DNA of 7,047 bases from NCBI GenBank assembly GCA_031284105.1, contig JAITAN010000148.1, positions 1 through 7,047 on the forward strand, written 5' to 3'. The DNA is from Treponema sp. GTDB taxonomy: Bacteria; Spirochaetota; Spirochaetia; Treponematales; Breznakiellaceae. Position numbers and translations under genes: made by a program. The notes beneath the pieces were generated by a model. The model had not been told where the DNA came from. It made no database searches and saw nothing but the letters and a program-made list of their open reading frames with translations. Below, in pieces: positions 1 to 5,949 of this stretch (position 1 is the stretch's first letter; the number at the start of each line of letters is the position of its first letter).

Positions 1-173
1 CGGTGAAAGCTTTCATAGGTCCCGTTTCACTCCGCTTCATCTCCCGCATCCATCGTGCCGGCATATTCCGGTTAATGCCGAGGTCTTGGGCACGCCCGCT
101 TCCGGTTTGTGTTCCGGGCAAGTTCCACCGCCCGTTCCTTAAACGCTTTCGTAAAAACGCTTCTTTCTCCCAT
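1..173 (-). pseudogene. IS3-family transposase OrfA, 5' remnant with frameshift, runs off the window
   Basis: Read on the minus strand from the ATG at 173, the protein starts MGERSVFTKAFKERAVELAR, a typical IS3-type OrfA opening (first helix of the helix-turn-helix that binds the element's ends). This frame stops at 72-74. A second frame, one base out of register, picks up at about 110 and reads AQDLGINRNMPARWMREMKR and then SETGPMKAFT to the window edge. This is the expected second half of the same helix-turn-helix and its linker, so a single-base frameshift has occurred around 105-125. No terminal inverted repeat is visible between the ATG and the neighbouring DUF4469 remnant, only a GGAAG-like ribosome site, so the element's end has probably been lost. 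The rest, including OrfB with the DDE catalytic core, would lie outside the window. The family assignment rests on recognised sequence style, not on a search. Confidence 0.65.
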
Positions 174-180
174 GATTCTT

Positions 181-573
181 CCGGAGGCGAACCGGGCCTT
201 GATCTCCGCCTTCCGCTGTCCCGCACTCGGCGTGGGTATCACCCCTATCAGCTTGGTTGTCGTGTTCTCCGCTAGGCGTCCGCTTACCTTCACCCTCCGG
301 CCGGCGTCGGCCGCGGATACGAGATACTCGCCTACTTCCGGCTTGTCCCCGACCGCCTTTATCGTGTGACCGCTTATGCCGAACTCTCCGGTCGAGGTGA
401 GCGTCTCGTTCACCGTTTCCATACTTACGTCCTCTACCTCGTCTATGTAGCCCGCTACGTCCGCCGATCGTTCTACTATTGCTCCACGAGGTCATCGTAA
501 CTGCCGGTGAAGCCGCCTCTGTTTTTCGTGCGGCGCACACGTCCTCAACGGATATGTATTGACCCTGTTCAAA
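181..573 (-). pseudogene. DUF4469-family (HU-like plus Ig-like) protein, broken copy
   Basis: The best preserved part (minus, about 475 down to 181) reads IDEVEDVSMETVNETLTSTG, then EFGISGHTIKAVGDKPEVGE, then YLVSAADAGRRVKVSGRLAE and NTTTKLIGVIPTPSAGQRKAEI. It aligns with the C-terminal DUF4469 domain of the intact gene at 4797-5528 through ISG, K-x2-GD-P, G-x-Y-x-V-x-AAD, RVKV, L-x-EN and P-x3-AG. Upstream, YISVEDVCAARKT (573-505) and, one frame over, RGGFTGSYDDLVEQ (520-479) resemble the N-terminal part of the same family. The two pieces join at about 478 next to stop codons, and roughly 90 residues of the HU-like middle appear to be missing. After FASG the C-terminal strand is replaced by transposase sequence. 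With two frame changes, an internal deletion and a truncation it cannot make the normal protein. It is clearly diverged from the intact gene, so it is not a recent duplicate. Confidence 0.7.
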
Positions 574-805
574 GCATGTACAAAGAGAACGGCATTTAGT
601 GAGGATACGCCCGTTTTACTGGGCGGGTATATACGGTATATGACTCAAGAGCGTGCTGGGGAGGGGCGTTTATCCGGTCATACATAACCGCAGCAAATAG
701 TGCGCCCGCTTTTCTACCGGTGTTCCTATCGTGCATTCTTAAAGAGAGCATATGACTTTCATGGTTGATGCTTGTCAAGCGGCCGTTCACTTTTTACCAA
801 GACGC

Positions 806-833
806 TTGCCAGACTGCTTCTCAGACGTATAAT
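806..833 (+). promoter_or_regulatory. Sigma70-type promoter, distal, for the MAF/DUF115 gene
   Basis: TTGCCA (806-811) and a perfect TATAAT (828-833) are separated by 16 bp. This is the best promoter match in the window. It would start transcription near 840, giving a leader of about 170 nt before the ATG at 1012. Confidence 0.5.
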
Positions 834-906
834 TTTGTCTTTATTTGAAGCCGGATTGCTCATGCCGATATAACGTCCCCTATAACGGAACCGGCTGCTT
901 TAACCG

Positions 907-935
907 CTTCCATTTTTTCAGCGCCGGCGTATAAT
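907..935 (+). promoter_or_regulatory. Possible proximal promoter for the MAF/DUF115 gene
   Basis: A perfect TATAAT lies at 930-935, with a weak -35 (CTTCCA, 907-912, 17-bp spacer). Transcription would start near 942. The -35 is poor, so this is less certain than the distal site. Confidence 0.35.
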
Positions 936-1011
936 ATATAGCCATGGATAATACCATCATAAATCCGTATTGGAAATGGGCCGCGGCGGGAAAAGGCAAT
1001 TAGTACCGGAA

Positions 1012-2523
1012 ATGAAGAAATATACGATTAAAACAGCCCGTAACAACAGCAAAGTGCCTGCAATACTCGATAATAACGGCATGGAGCGTCCTCTCCATTC
1101 ACTCATTGATCCGCAAAAAGAAGCGGCGCGCCTCCTTGGTACCAGAAAAGGCGAAAGGTTTCTTATCTTTCTCGGGTTAGGCGGCGGGTTTTCCGTTGCT
1201 CATGCGCTGGATGCGGCTCATGGCGGGGATGTACAACTCATTTTGATAATAGACTACGACCGCGAAGGGCTTGACGAACTCTTCAAGGCCATTGATTACA
1301 CGCCGGTTATGACCGATCCGAGGGTGTTTCTCCTTGTCGATCCCGCGCCTGCCGAAATTGAATCGTTCATTGTCCGGCGCTATCAGCCCATTTTGATGAA
1401 CGGTATGCGCGTTTTTCCTTTGAGAGCGCGTGTTGATGTTGAGCGGGAAGCGTTCAAAGCCGCAGAAGCGGCAATCGGCAGAGCGATTGAACAAGTGAGA
1501 GCGGATTATTCCGTACAGGCGCACTTTGGGCTTCGGTGGTTCTCCCATATTGTCCAAAATATCAAAACTATGAGCCTTATGCAGAAAAACGCCGGTTACC
1601 GGTGCGCCGGTAGACGCGCCTTTTGTCCGCCTAAAGGGAAGGGTGTGAAATGCGCGGCCGTAACCGCGGCAGGTCCATCATTAGAGCGCAGTCTCCCCCT
1701 GTTGAAGGAGCAACGGACACGGTACTTCATCATCGCAACGGACACGAGCCTGCCCGCGCTGCTTGCCGCGGGTATTGAGCCTGACGTTGCTATTTCCATT
1801 GACTGCCAACTCTGGACCTACAACCACTTTTTCCGCGGTACGCGCCGTATTCCCCTGTTTCTCGATTTGGCAAGCTCGCCTTTATTAGCCGAACGCTCGG
1901 CGGCGCCGTACTTCTTTGCGGGCGGTCATCCTTTGAGTCTGCTCTTCTCCCGTCAACAGGAGATACCCGAAGTGGACACATCCGGCGGCAATGTTACCTA
2001 TGCGGCGGTTTCTCTGGCGGAGGCTTTTGGATTTGGAGCGGAAACCGTAGAACTATTCGGCGCTGATTTCTCCTATCCCCGGGGCGTTACCTATGCCCGT
2101 GGAACCTGGCTTTACCCGTTTTATGATAAACAGCAACACCGCCTCTCTCCAACCGAAACCTTTTTTTCACACTTGCTGTACAGAACCGCACTTGAAAAAC
2201 GGTATGCCGATGGATCGTGGTATTACGAGACGCCGATACTCGCCATGTACCGCGCCAAACTTGCAGGGCGAAAACGGACCGCGCGGATAGCGGCGCATAC
2301 TGCGATTCCGTCCGTCCGTTCAGAACACATATCCGATACATTCCTTGCGGTATACCGTGAAAGGCTGCGCTCGCTTTCTCTCCGGCATCCCTCCGATGCG
2401 GAAGGCAGACTCATCCTTACCACGCTGCTCCCCACGGCCGCGGCATTGAAATACCGCAGCCCTGAACTGGACGGAGACCTTTTATTGGAAGCGGCGCGGG
2501 AATGGTGTATGAAGCGGCTTTAG
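1012..2523 (+). CDS. MAF / DUF115 family protein (MptE-like; motility-associated or glycan transferase type)
   Basis: This 503-residue protein belongs to the DUF115 / MAF_flag10 group, whose core is shared with archaeal 6-hydroxymethylpterin diphosphokinase MptE. Members with this layout in motile bacteria are linked to transfer of nonulosonic sugars to flagellin. Visible features in order: the N-terminal PLHSLIDP motif (about 27-34), a glycine-rich FLGLGGGFS loop (about 53-61), the DUF115 nucleotide-binding signature AAGPSLERS (about 219-227), IIATDTSLPALLAAGI (about 240-255), PDVAISID (257-264), and the late GADFSYP (350-356) and YARGT (361-365) motifs. Length is normal and the gene is intact. 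The start is uncertain: in-frame TTG 970 and ATG 976 lie upstream, but none of the three has a strong ribosome site. ATG 1012 was chosen because family-like sequence (MKKYTIKTARNN) begins there, while the 14 extra residues look non-conserved. An EthD-type gene follows after 25 bp, probably co-transcribed. The sugar donor and target cannot be told from sequence. Confidence 0.85.
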   Translation: MKKYTIKTARNNSKVPAILDNNGMERPLHSLIDPQKEAARLLGTRKGERFLIFLGLGGGFSVAHALDAAHGGDVQLILIIDYDREGLDELFKAIDYTPVMTDPRVFLLVDPAPAEIESFIVRRYQPILMNGMRVFPLRARVDVEREAFKAAEAAIGRAIEQVRADYSVQAHFGLRWFSHIVQNIKTMSLMQKNAGYRCAGRRAFCPPKGKGVKCAAVTAAGPSLERSLPLLKEQRTRYFIIATDTSLPALLAAGIEPDVAISIDCQLWTYNHFFRGTRRIPLFLDLASSPLLAERSAAPYFFAGGHPLSLLFSRQQEIPEVDTSGGNVTYAAVSLAEAFGFGAETVELFGADFSYPRGVTYARGTWLYPFYDKQQHRLSPTETFFSHLLYRTALEKRYADGSWYYETPILAMYRAKLAGRKRTARIAAHTAIPSVRSEHISDTFLAVYRERLRSLSLRHPSDAEGRLILTTLLPTAAALKYRSPELDGDLLLEAAREWCMKRL

Positions 2524-2548
2524 CGGCGGACGCCGGTAAATTGGTACC

Positions 2549-3280
2549 ATGGTTAAACTGAGTTTTTGTATTAAGCGGCTTCCGCATACCGGCTTTCGGG
2601 GGTTTATAACAGATGCTTCCGATAAATGGATACCGCAATTCACGGCGCTGCCGGTACTAGCGCAAAGCGCTCGCACACTCATTGTATCCTATACAAGCCG
2701 TGTGCAGGACTTGGGACTGCCTGCAAGAAGATACGATGCGCTCATAGAATTGCGGCTTGATGATGTTGGCTCGGCGGCTGCCGTCTTGACGGATAAACAG
2801 TTTGAAGCCGCGGCAAGCCGTGCATATAAAGCGATCATAGATAGGAATGGAAGCGCAGCGCTTCTCACAAGAGAACTGCCTCCGCCGGTTGACCATGATA
2901 TAGCAGCAAAATACGGGCAGAAGCCCAAATACCGCTTTACCACTATGCTTATGCGGAACAGCGCCATGTCTTTTAACGAATTTATGCGCCATCATAAAGA
3001 ACGGCATATACCATTGTTTTCTTCAATTCCAATTATACAGAGAAACGTTCTGCGTTATGTAGTTTCCCATAGGATAAGCGGTCTTAGTCCAGACGGCTTC
3101 TGCGGGAAATATGACGGCATTGTTGATTTCTGGTTTGATAACGCCGTTGATTTGGCTGCGATATTTGTTAATCCGAGCTATTTATCCATAGTAAGACCCG
3201 ATGAAAGACGCTTCCTCGATTTGAGCGCGTGCGATTTTATAATCTCAAGGGAACTTCCTCCTCTAATTTGGACAAACTAA
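2549..3280 (+). CDS. Tandem EthD-domain (dimeric alpha/beta barrel) protein
   Basis: This 243-residue protein appears to be two EthD-like ferredoxin-fold units in a row. The C-terminal half (about 128-239) is the clearer one, with FMRHHKERHIPLF (146-157, His148, His149, His153), RYVVSH (169-174), YDGIVDFWF (188-196), a NPSYLSIVRPDERRFLD segment (208-224) and a closing SRELPPL (233-239). The N-terminal half (about 1-113) repeats the plan: YDALIELRLDD (62-72) matches YDGIVDFWFDN, and TRELPPP (107-113) matches SRELPPL, but the histidine-rich helix motif is missing. EthD-fold proteins normally pair two such domains as a dimer, so a fused pair could form one intramolecular barrel with a single active face. 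EthD relatives take part in degradation of small or aromatic molecules, but the substrate here is unknown. It follows the MAF gene by 25 bp with only a weak ribosome site and probably shares its transcript. No signal peptide or membrane segment is seen, so it is presumably cytoplasmic. Confidence 0.75.
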   Translation: MVKLSFCIKRLPHTGFRGFITDASDKWIPQFTALPVLAQSARTLIVSYTSRVQDLGLPARRYDALIELRLDDVGSAAAVLTDKQFEAAASRAYKAIIDRNGSAALLTRELPPPVDHDIAAKYGQKPKYRFTTMLMRNSAMSFNEFMRHHKERHIPLFSSIPIIQRNVLRYVVSHRISGLSPDGFCGKYDGIVDFWFDNAVDLAAIFVNPSYLSIVRPDERRFLDLSACDFIISRELPPLIWTN

Positions 3281-3446
3281 ACCGGAATATAGAGAGCGCA
3301 GGCGGATGGCAGACCGGCCGAACCTTGGCAGACATCGAGCGCCGATCCGGGTAGAAAGCGGGCCGCACTTTCTAGGCGGCGTGGAAGCGCGCGCGGCTAT
3401 ACGTGAGCGCATCGCACGGCTGTGTGTTAATGGCGCGCCGCCTCCC

Positions 3447-4532
3447 TCACACGGCCTTTACCATCCAGCCTTTTTTGTCGGGCAGCGTACCGTACTGTAT
3501 GCCTTTGATGGTATCGCGTATATCTGCGGTGAGGCCGCCGGTTTTTCTATCATTGAAGACAACGGTCTTGCCCTCGTAGGTGAGAGACTCAATGGGGGTA
3601 GCGCCTGCTGCGGTGCCGCTGACAAAGCACTCTTTCGCCTCGCTGAACACCTCGTCAATGGAGATTTTGCGCTCGGAGACCGTAACGTTCTTGTCCCGGG
3701 CAAGCTCTATGATGCTCGCCCGCGTGATACCGGGCAGGATCGTATCGCCGAGTTCGGGCGTTACCAGCTCGCCTGATTTCAGGTAAAAGAAAACGTTACA
3801 GGAAGAGCCTTCCTCAACGTATTTCCGGTGGACCGCGTCGAGGTAGATACACTCCATATAGCCGGCTTCGGCAGCTTCGTGCTTGGCAAGCGCTGAGATC
3901 GTATAGTTTGAAGCGGCTTTTATCCAGCCCGTGCCTTTAGGCGCCGCCCGGATACGTCCGGTGATGACCGCGCCGGAGGTACCGTCTGAAAAGTAGGCGC
4001 TTACCGGCGTTGTTATGATAACGACCCACGGCTTTTTGGATAAGGCGACGCCGACTCCGCCTTCCGAATACGAGAACGGACGTATGTAGATGGAGTCCGC
4101 GGTCATAAAAGAATCTTGTTCCCATTCTTTCTTATAAACGGGCTTAAAACCAAGCGCCGCGTTGCGCTTCACGATTTCTACGCAGGCACTGACAAACTCC
4201 TCTTCCGGAAACGGCGGCATATACAACCCCTTCATTGACTTGTAAAACCGTTTCGCATTCTGATCCGGACGGAAAAGCGCGATTCCGCCGTCCTTTTGAG
4301 GCAGGGCTTTGAGTCCTTCAAAGCAGCTCATTCCGTATTGGGTGGTATACCCTACCAGGGGCATATCATCGTAAAAATTGCGGGAATTCTCTAGTTTCTC
4401 CAGTTCCGCTTCGCTTAATTTCGCTTCTTCCTCCGGTGTTTTATGCGGCTTTTCTTCAAACCCGCCCGTCCAAACGCCGTTATCGAATTTTGACCGGTAC
4501 ACGGCCGGATAACTATGCAATCCAAATGCCAT
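3447..4532 (-). CDS. ilvE: Branched-chain amino acid aminotransferase (fold type IV, PLP)
   Basis: The product transfers the amino group between glutamate and branched-chain 2-oxo acids, the last step of Leu/Ile/Val synthesis and the first of their breakdown, using pyridoxal phosphate in the cytoplasm. The 361-residue protein is full length for the longer bacterial and eukaryotic-like class. Motifs in order: YGMSCFEGLKA (66-76), FRPDQNAKRF (87-96), YIRPF (149-153), the PLP lysine in WIKAASNYTISAL (203-215, Lys205), YLDAVHRKYVEEGSSCNVFF (230-249), LPGITRASIIELA (266-278) and the phosphate-binding VSGTAAGATPIESL (304-317). In the EEGSSCN segment the family's usual EVGTMN is altered but the glutamate is kept. 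The frame stays open 36 codons further upstream to 4640, but that would overlap the promoter. ATG 4532 has a strong Shine-Dalgarno and the expected N-terminus. It converges on the MAF/EthD pair with no clear terminator in the 166-bp gap. Confidence 0.95.
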   Translation of the reverse strand: MAFGLHSYPAVYRSKFDNGVWTGGFEEKPHKTPEEEAKLSEAELEKLENSRNFYDDMPLVGYTTQYGMSCFEGLKALPQKDGGIALFRPDQNAKRFYKSMKGLYMPPFPEEEFVSACVEIVKRNAALGFKPVYKKEWEQDSFMTADSIYIRPFSYSEGGVGVALSKKPWVVIITTPVSAYFSDGTSGAVITGRIRAAPKGTGWIKAASNYTISALAKHEAAEAGYMECIYLDAVHRKYVEEGSSCNVFFYLKSGELVTPELGDTILPGITRASIIELARDKNVTVSERKISIDEVFSEAKECFVSGTAAGATPIESLTYEGKTVVFNDRKTGGLTADIRDTIKGIQYGTLPDKKGWMVKAV

Positions 4533-4536
4533 CTTT

Positions 4537-4544
4537 CTCTCCTT
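4537..4544 (-). promoter_or_regulatory. Shine-Dalgarno of ilvE
   Basis: AAGGAGAG on the minus strand, followed by AAAG and ATG. This fixes the ilvE start at 4532 over the longer open frame. Confidence 0.85.
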
Positions 4545-4587
4545 GACATCAACTGGTTCTGACGCCGTCGTCTTGGAACCTGTCTCT

Positions 4588-4617
4588 AGTATACCGAATT
4601 TCTGGAGTGGAAAGCAA
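4588..4617 (-). promoter_or_regulatory. Sigma70-type promoter of ilvE
   Basis: On the minus strand TTGCTT (4617-4612), an 18-bp spacer, and TATACT (4593-4588). Transcription would start about 50 nt upstream of the ilvE ATG. The -10 matches five of six bases. The -35 keeps only the TTG. Confidence 0.45.
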
Positions 4618-4654
4618 GGCGTTTTATCTAGTGCGCTCAAGGTGTTTGAGCCGC

Positions 4655-4770
4655 TGCGGATGGAGGCGGTTCACTCGTGCGGAGGTACTTCACCCGCTCG
4701 TGCGGAGATGGTTCACCGGTGCGTGCGGAAGTGGTTCACCGGTGCGTGCGGTGCATGGGGTTTGCACCGG
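4655..4770. repeat. 23-bp degenerate tandem repeat, four copies plus a decayed fifth
   Basis: Units of exactly 23 bp start at 4655, 4678, 4701 and 4724, each beginning TGCGG and mostly carrying TTCAC followed by a GC-rich end. Units three and four differ at two positions. A fifth (from 4747) has drifted and changed length. Units three and four contain the perfect 8-bp palindrome CACCGGTG. The period is not a multiple of three and no reading frame runs through as a real gene. The array lies between the ilvE promoter and the stop of the DUF4469 gene. A related set with the same period lies on the other side of that gene. Confidence 0.75.
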
Positions 4771-4796
4771 CGGGAACGCAGGGGCAGGGCCGTGTG

Positions 4797-5528
4797 TTAG
4801 GTAACGGTCAAGGGGCGGTCGAAGACGGCCGTGCGGGGGGCTTTCAAGATTTTGCTCCCGCCTGTATATTGGGTGGTTACTTCGACATGATACGTTCCCG
4901 CGGGCAGCGGAGGAGTGATGATGAGCAGGCGGTTGTACTGGTTCTCCACGAGGTCCGCAGCGTCTACCTTCACCCGCGCGCGGTCCGCAGCGTTCACGAA
5001 GTACACGCCGCAGGACGGATCATCCCCTTGCACTTTCACCTTGCCGCCTGAAATCGCCGCATTGCGGCCCGGGGTTATCATGCCGTTGACGCTACCCGTG
5101 CGCAGGTCGACAACCCCGGTGATGAAGAAGCCGGCGCCGGCCTCGCCCGCTATATCCACGTTGACGCCGATCAGTTCCTTACGCATATCCTTGCCTTGGT
5201 GAAATACCACGGCTATGGAGTGTTTCGCGGGGTCGAAGGGTTCATCGGGGCTTGTGAACACGCCCCTGATGTGAATAGACGCATTGTACCAGCCTGTGTT
5301 CACCGAAAAGCCGTCGCAGAGTAGATACGCCATCTCCTTAAGGAACGCATCAACCGCATATTCCATGTCCGAAGCGCCGGCATCCGTGCCGCCGCGTTCC
5401 ACCGCCGAGGCGCAGATATCCCTCACGGAAAGGGAGCGCTCCGCCTTGACCAGCGCGGTATACTTGTTTTTGTTGCCCTCAAGCAGGTTTTTGTACAACC
5501 ATGCTTTGATTGTGTGTAATACCGGCAT
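4797..5528 (-). CDS. DUF4469 protein: HU/IHF-like DNA-binding domain plus Ig-like C-terminal domain
   Basis: This intact 243-residue protein has two domains. Residues about 1-125 match the HU/IHF-like half of the family, with WLYKNLLEGNKNKYTALV, ERSLSVRDICASAVERGG (30-47), FLKEMAYLLCDGFSVNTGWYNA (62-83) and RGVFTSPDEPFDPAKHSI (88-105). Residues about 133-243 form the Ig-fold DUF4469 part, with TGSVNGMITPGRNAAISG (144-161), KVKVQGDDPSCGVYFVNAAD (163-182), RVKVDAADLVEN, and LPAGTYHVEVTTQYTGGSKI. The family occurs in Bacteroidetes and spirochaetes, usually in several copies per genome. A DNA-binding or nucleoid role is inferred from the fold only and has not been shown here. The ATG at 5528 is chosen over the open frame to 5687 because a strong AGGAGA site precedes it and the family N-terminus starts there; the upstream extension is Arg-rich and lies over the CRISPR-like repeat. 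The gene stands alone between repeat arrays, with a broken relative at 181-573. Confidence 0.85.
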   Translation of the reverse strand: MPVLHTIKAWLYKNLLEGNKNKYTALVKAERSLSVRDICASAVERGGTDAGASDMEYAVDAFLKEMAYLLCDGFSVNTGWYNASIHIRGVFTSPDEPFDPAKHSIAVVFHQGKDMRKELIGVNVDIAGEAGAGFFITGVVDLRTGSVNGMITPGRNAAISGGKVKVQGDDPSCGVYFVNAADRARVKVDAADLVENQYNRLLIITPPLPAGTYHVEVTTQYTGGSKILKAPRTAVFDRPLTVT

Positions 5529-5534
5529 TTGTTC

Positions 5535-5540
5535 TCTCCT
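5535..5540 (-). promoter_or_regulatory. Shine-Dalgarno of the DUF4469 gene
   Basis: AGGAGA on the minus strand, six bases before the ATG at 5528. It supports the shorter start for this gene. Confidence 0.8.
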
Positions 5541-5557
5541 AGTTTGCTTGCTTGCTC

Positions 5558-5590
5558 GTTTCAATCCACGCGCCCGACAAGGGGCGCGGC
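5558..5590 (-). CRISPR. Single orphan CRISPR-type repeat (type I-C-like), no array
   Basis: Read on the minus strand, this 33-bp element ends in GTGGATTGAAAC, the hallmark 3' end of type I-C repeats. It carries a perfect seven-base stem (CGCGCCC and GGGCGCG at 5588-5569) around a six-base loop, as Cas5d-processed repeats do. There is only one copy: no second repeat, spacer or cas gene is in the window. Its 3' end lies 29 nt before the DUF4469 ATG, with the Shine-Dalgarno in between. It could be the leftover of a lost array or a repeat mimic in the gene's leader. Confidence 0.6.
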
Positions 5591-5591
5591 G

Positions 5592-5620
5592 TTTATATCC
5601 ATGCGGGCTAATCCCGCCAG
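5592..5620 (-). promoter_or_regulatory. Possible promoter of the DUF4469 gene
   Basis: TATAAA on the minus strand (5597-5592) with a weak CTGGCG -35 (5620-5615) at a 17-bp spacer. A transcript would begin near 5585, at the start of the CRISPR-type hairpin. The spacer holds a short inverted repeat (GCGGG 5603-5607, CCCGC 5613-5617) that might bind a regulator. The -35 match is poor, so this is tentative. Confidence 0.3.
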
Positions 5621-5670
5621 CCCGTGCGGGGTACGCCTGCCCGCCCGTGAGGGATAAGCCCGTTATTCCC
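5602..5670. repeat. 23-bp degenerate tandem repeat, three units, related to 4655-4770
   Basis: Units start at 5602, 5625 and 5648, each 23 bp. The first two begin TGCGGG, the third TGAGGG, and the first two end in CCCG. The middle unit resembles the unit at 4678 (TGCGG, GGTAC, CCCGC then CG in the same order). The two arrays therefore look like one repeat family on both sides of the DUF4469 gene. Confidence 0.55.
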
Positions 5671-5671
5671 A

Positions 5672-5884
5672 GCCGCCTGCGATACATACGCCGAAGCAGC
5701 GGACAGGCTATGCCTGCCTCGTCTACGCTACGCTTCTGTCAGACGAAGGGTCGTACGCCGCCTGCGATACAACGGCGGAGTAGTAAACAGGCTATGCCTG
5801 CCTCGTCTACGCTGCACTTCTGTTAGACGAAGGGTCGTACGCCGCCTGCGATACAACGGCGGAGTAGTGGACAGGCTACGCCTG
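5672..5884. repeat. 84/85-bp tandem repeat, two full copies and a partial third
   Basis: Unit one is 5672-5756 (85 bp), unit two 5757-5840 (84 bp), and unit three breaks off after 5884. Each begins GCCGCCTGCGATACA. In unit two three nested inverted repeats are visible: CGCCG 5756-5760 with CGGCG 5773-5777, CAGGC 5788-5792 with GCCTG 5796-5800, and TCGTCT 5803-5808 with AGACGA 5825-5830. Open frames across it give Arg-rich low-complexity peptides and are not accepted as genes. No T-run follows the hairpins, so they are not obvious terminators. Confidence 0.75.
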
Positions 5885-5949
5885 AACAGCCTGCGGCCGG
5901 GCGCGGCGCGTCCGCGTTTTCCCAAGCCGCACTCCCCCTTGTACTACGA

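Larger units (their letters stand above)
574..943. other. Intergenic stretch with no convincing gene
   Basis: No open frame here looks coding. A 64-codon minus-strand frame (596-790) has no recognisable domain and ends where the broken DUF4469 copy would begin. The stretch holds a short hairpin (CGCCC at 608-612 pairing with GGGCG at 621-625), which lacks a T-run and so is not a good terminator, two plus-strand promoter candidates, and a direct repeat TATAACG at 869-875 and 881-887 spaced 12 bp start to start. The repeat lies between the two promoters and could be a regulator site, but nothing else supports that. Confidence 0.5.

Noticed and set aside
608..625. Rho-independent terminator
   Set aside because: Only a 5-bp stem, and neither strand has a T-run directly after it.
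596..790. 64-codon open frame on the minus strand
   Set aside because: No recognisable domain and no good ribosome site, and it ends exactly at the edge of a pseudogene. Chance frame.
3416..3456. Terminator hairpin between the converging EthD and ilvE genes
   Set aside because: The inverted repeat has a mismatch, a loop of about 20 nt and no T-run, and part of it is inside ilvE.
3306..3776. 156-codon plus-strand open frame
   Set aside because: Two thirds of it is antisense to the end of ilvE, whose motifs are unmistakable, and the protein has no family features.
4677..5051. Plus-strand frame across the 23-bp repeats into the DUF4469 gene
   Set aside because: Antisense to a well supported gene, and the repeat part shifts frame every unit.
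5558..5884. A CRISPR array formed by the I-C-like repeat together with the tandem repeats
   Set aside because: The 23-bp and 84-bp units do not contain the repeat's GTGGATTGAAAC end, and there are no unique spacers between identical repeats.
5728..5925. Arg-rich minus-strand frame over the 84-bp repeats (RRRRTTLRLTE repeated)
   Set aside because: The repeated peptide simply mirrors the DNA repeat. Composition is unlike the real proteins and no start signal is visible.
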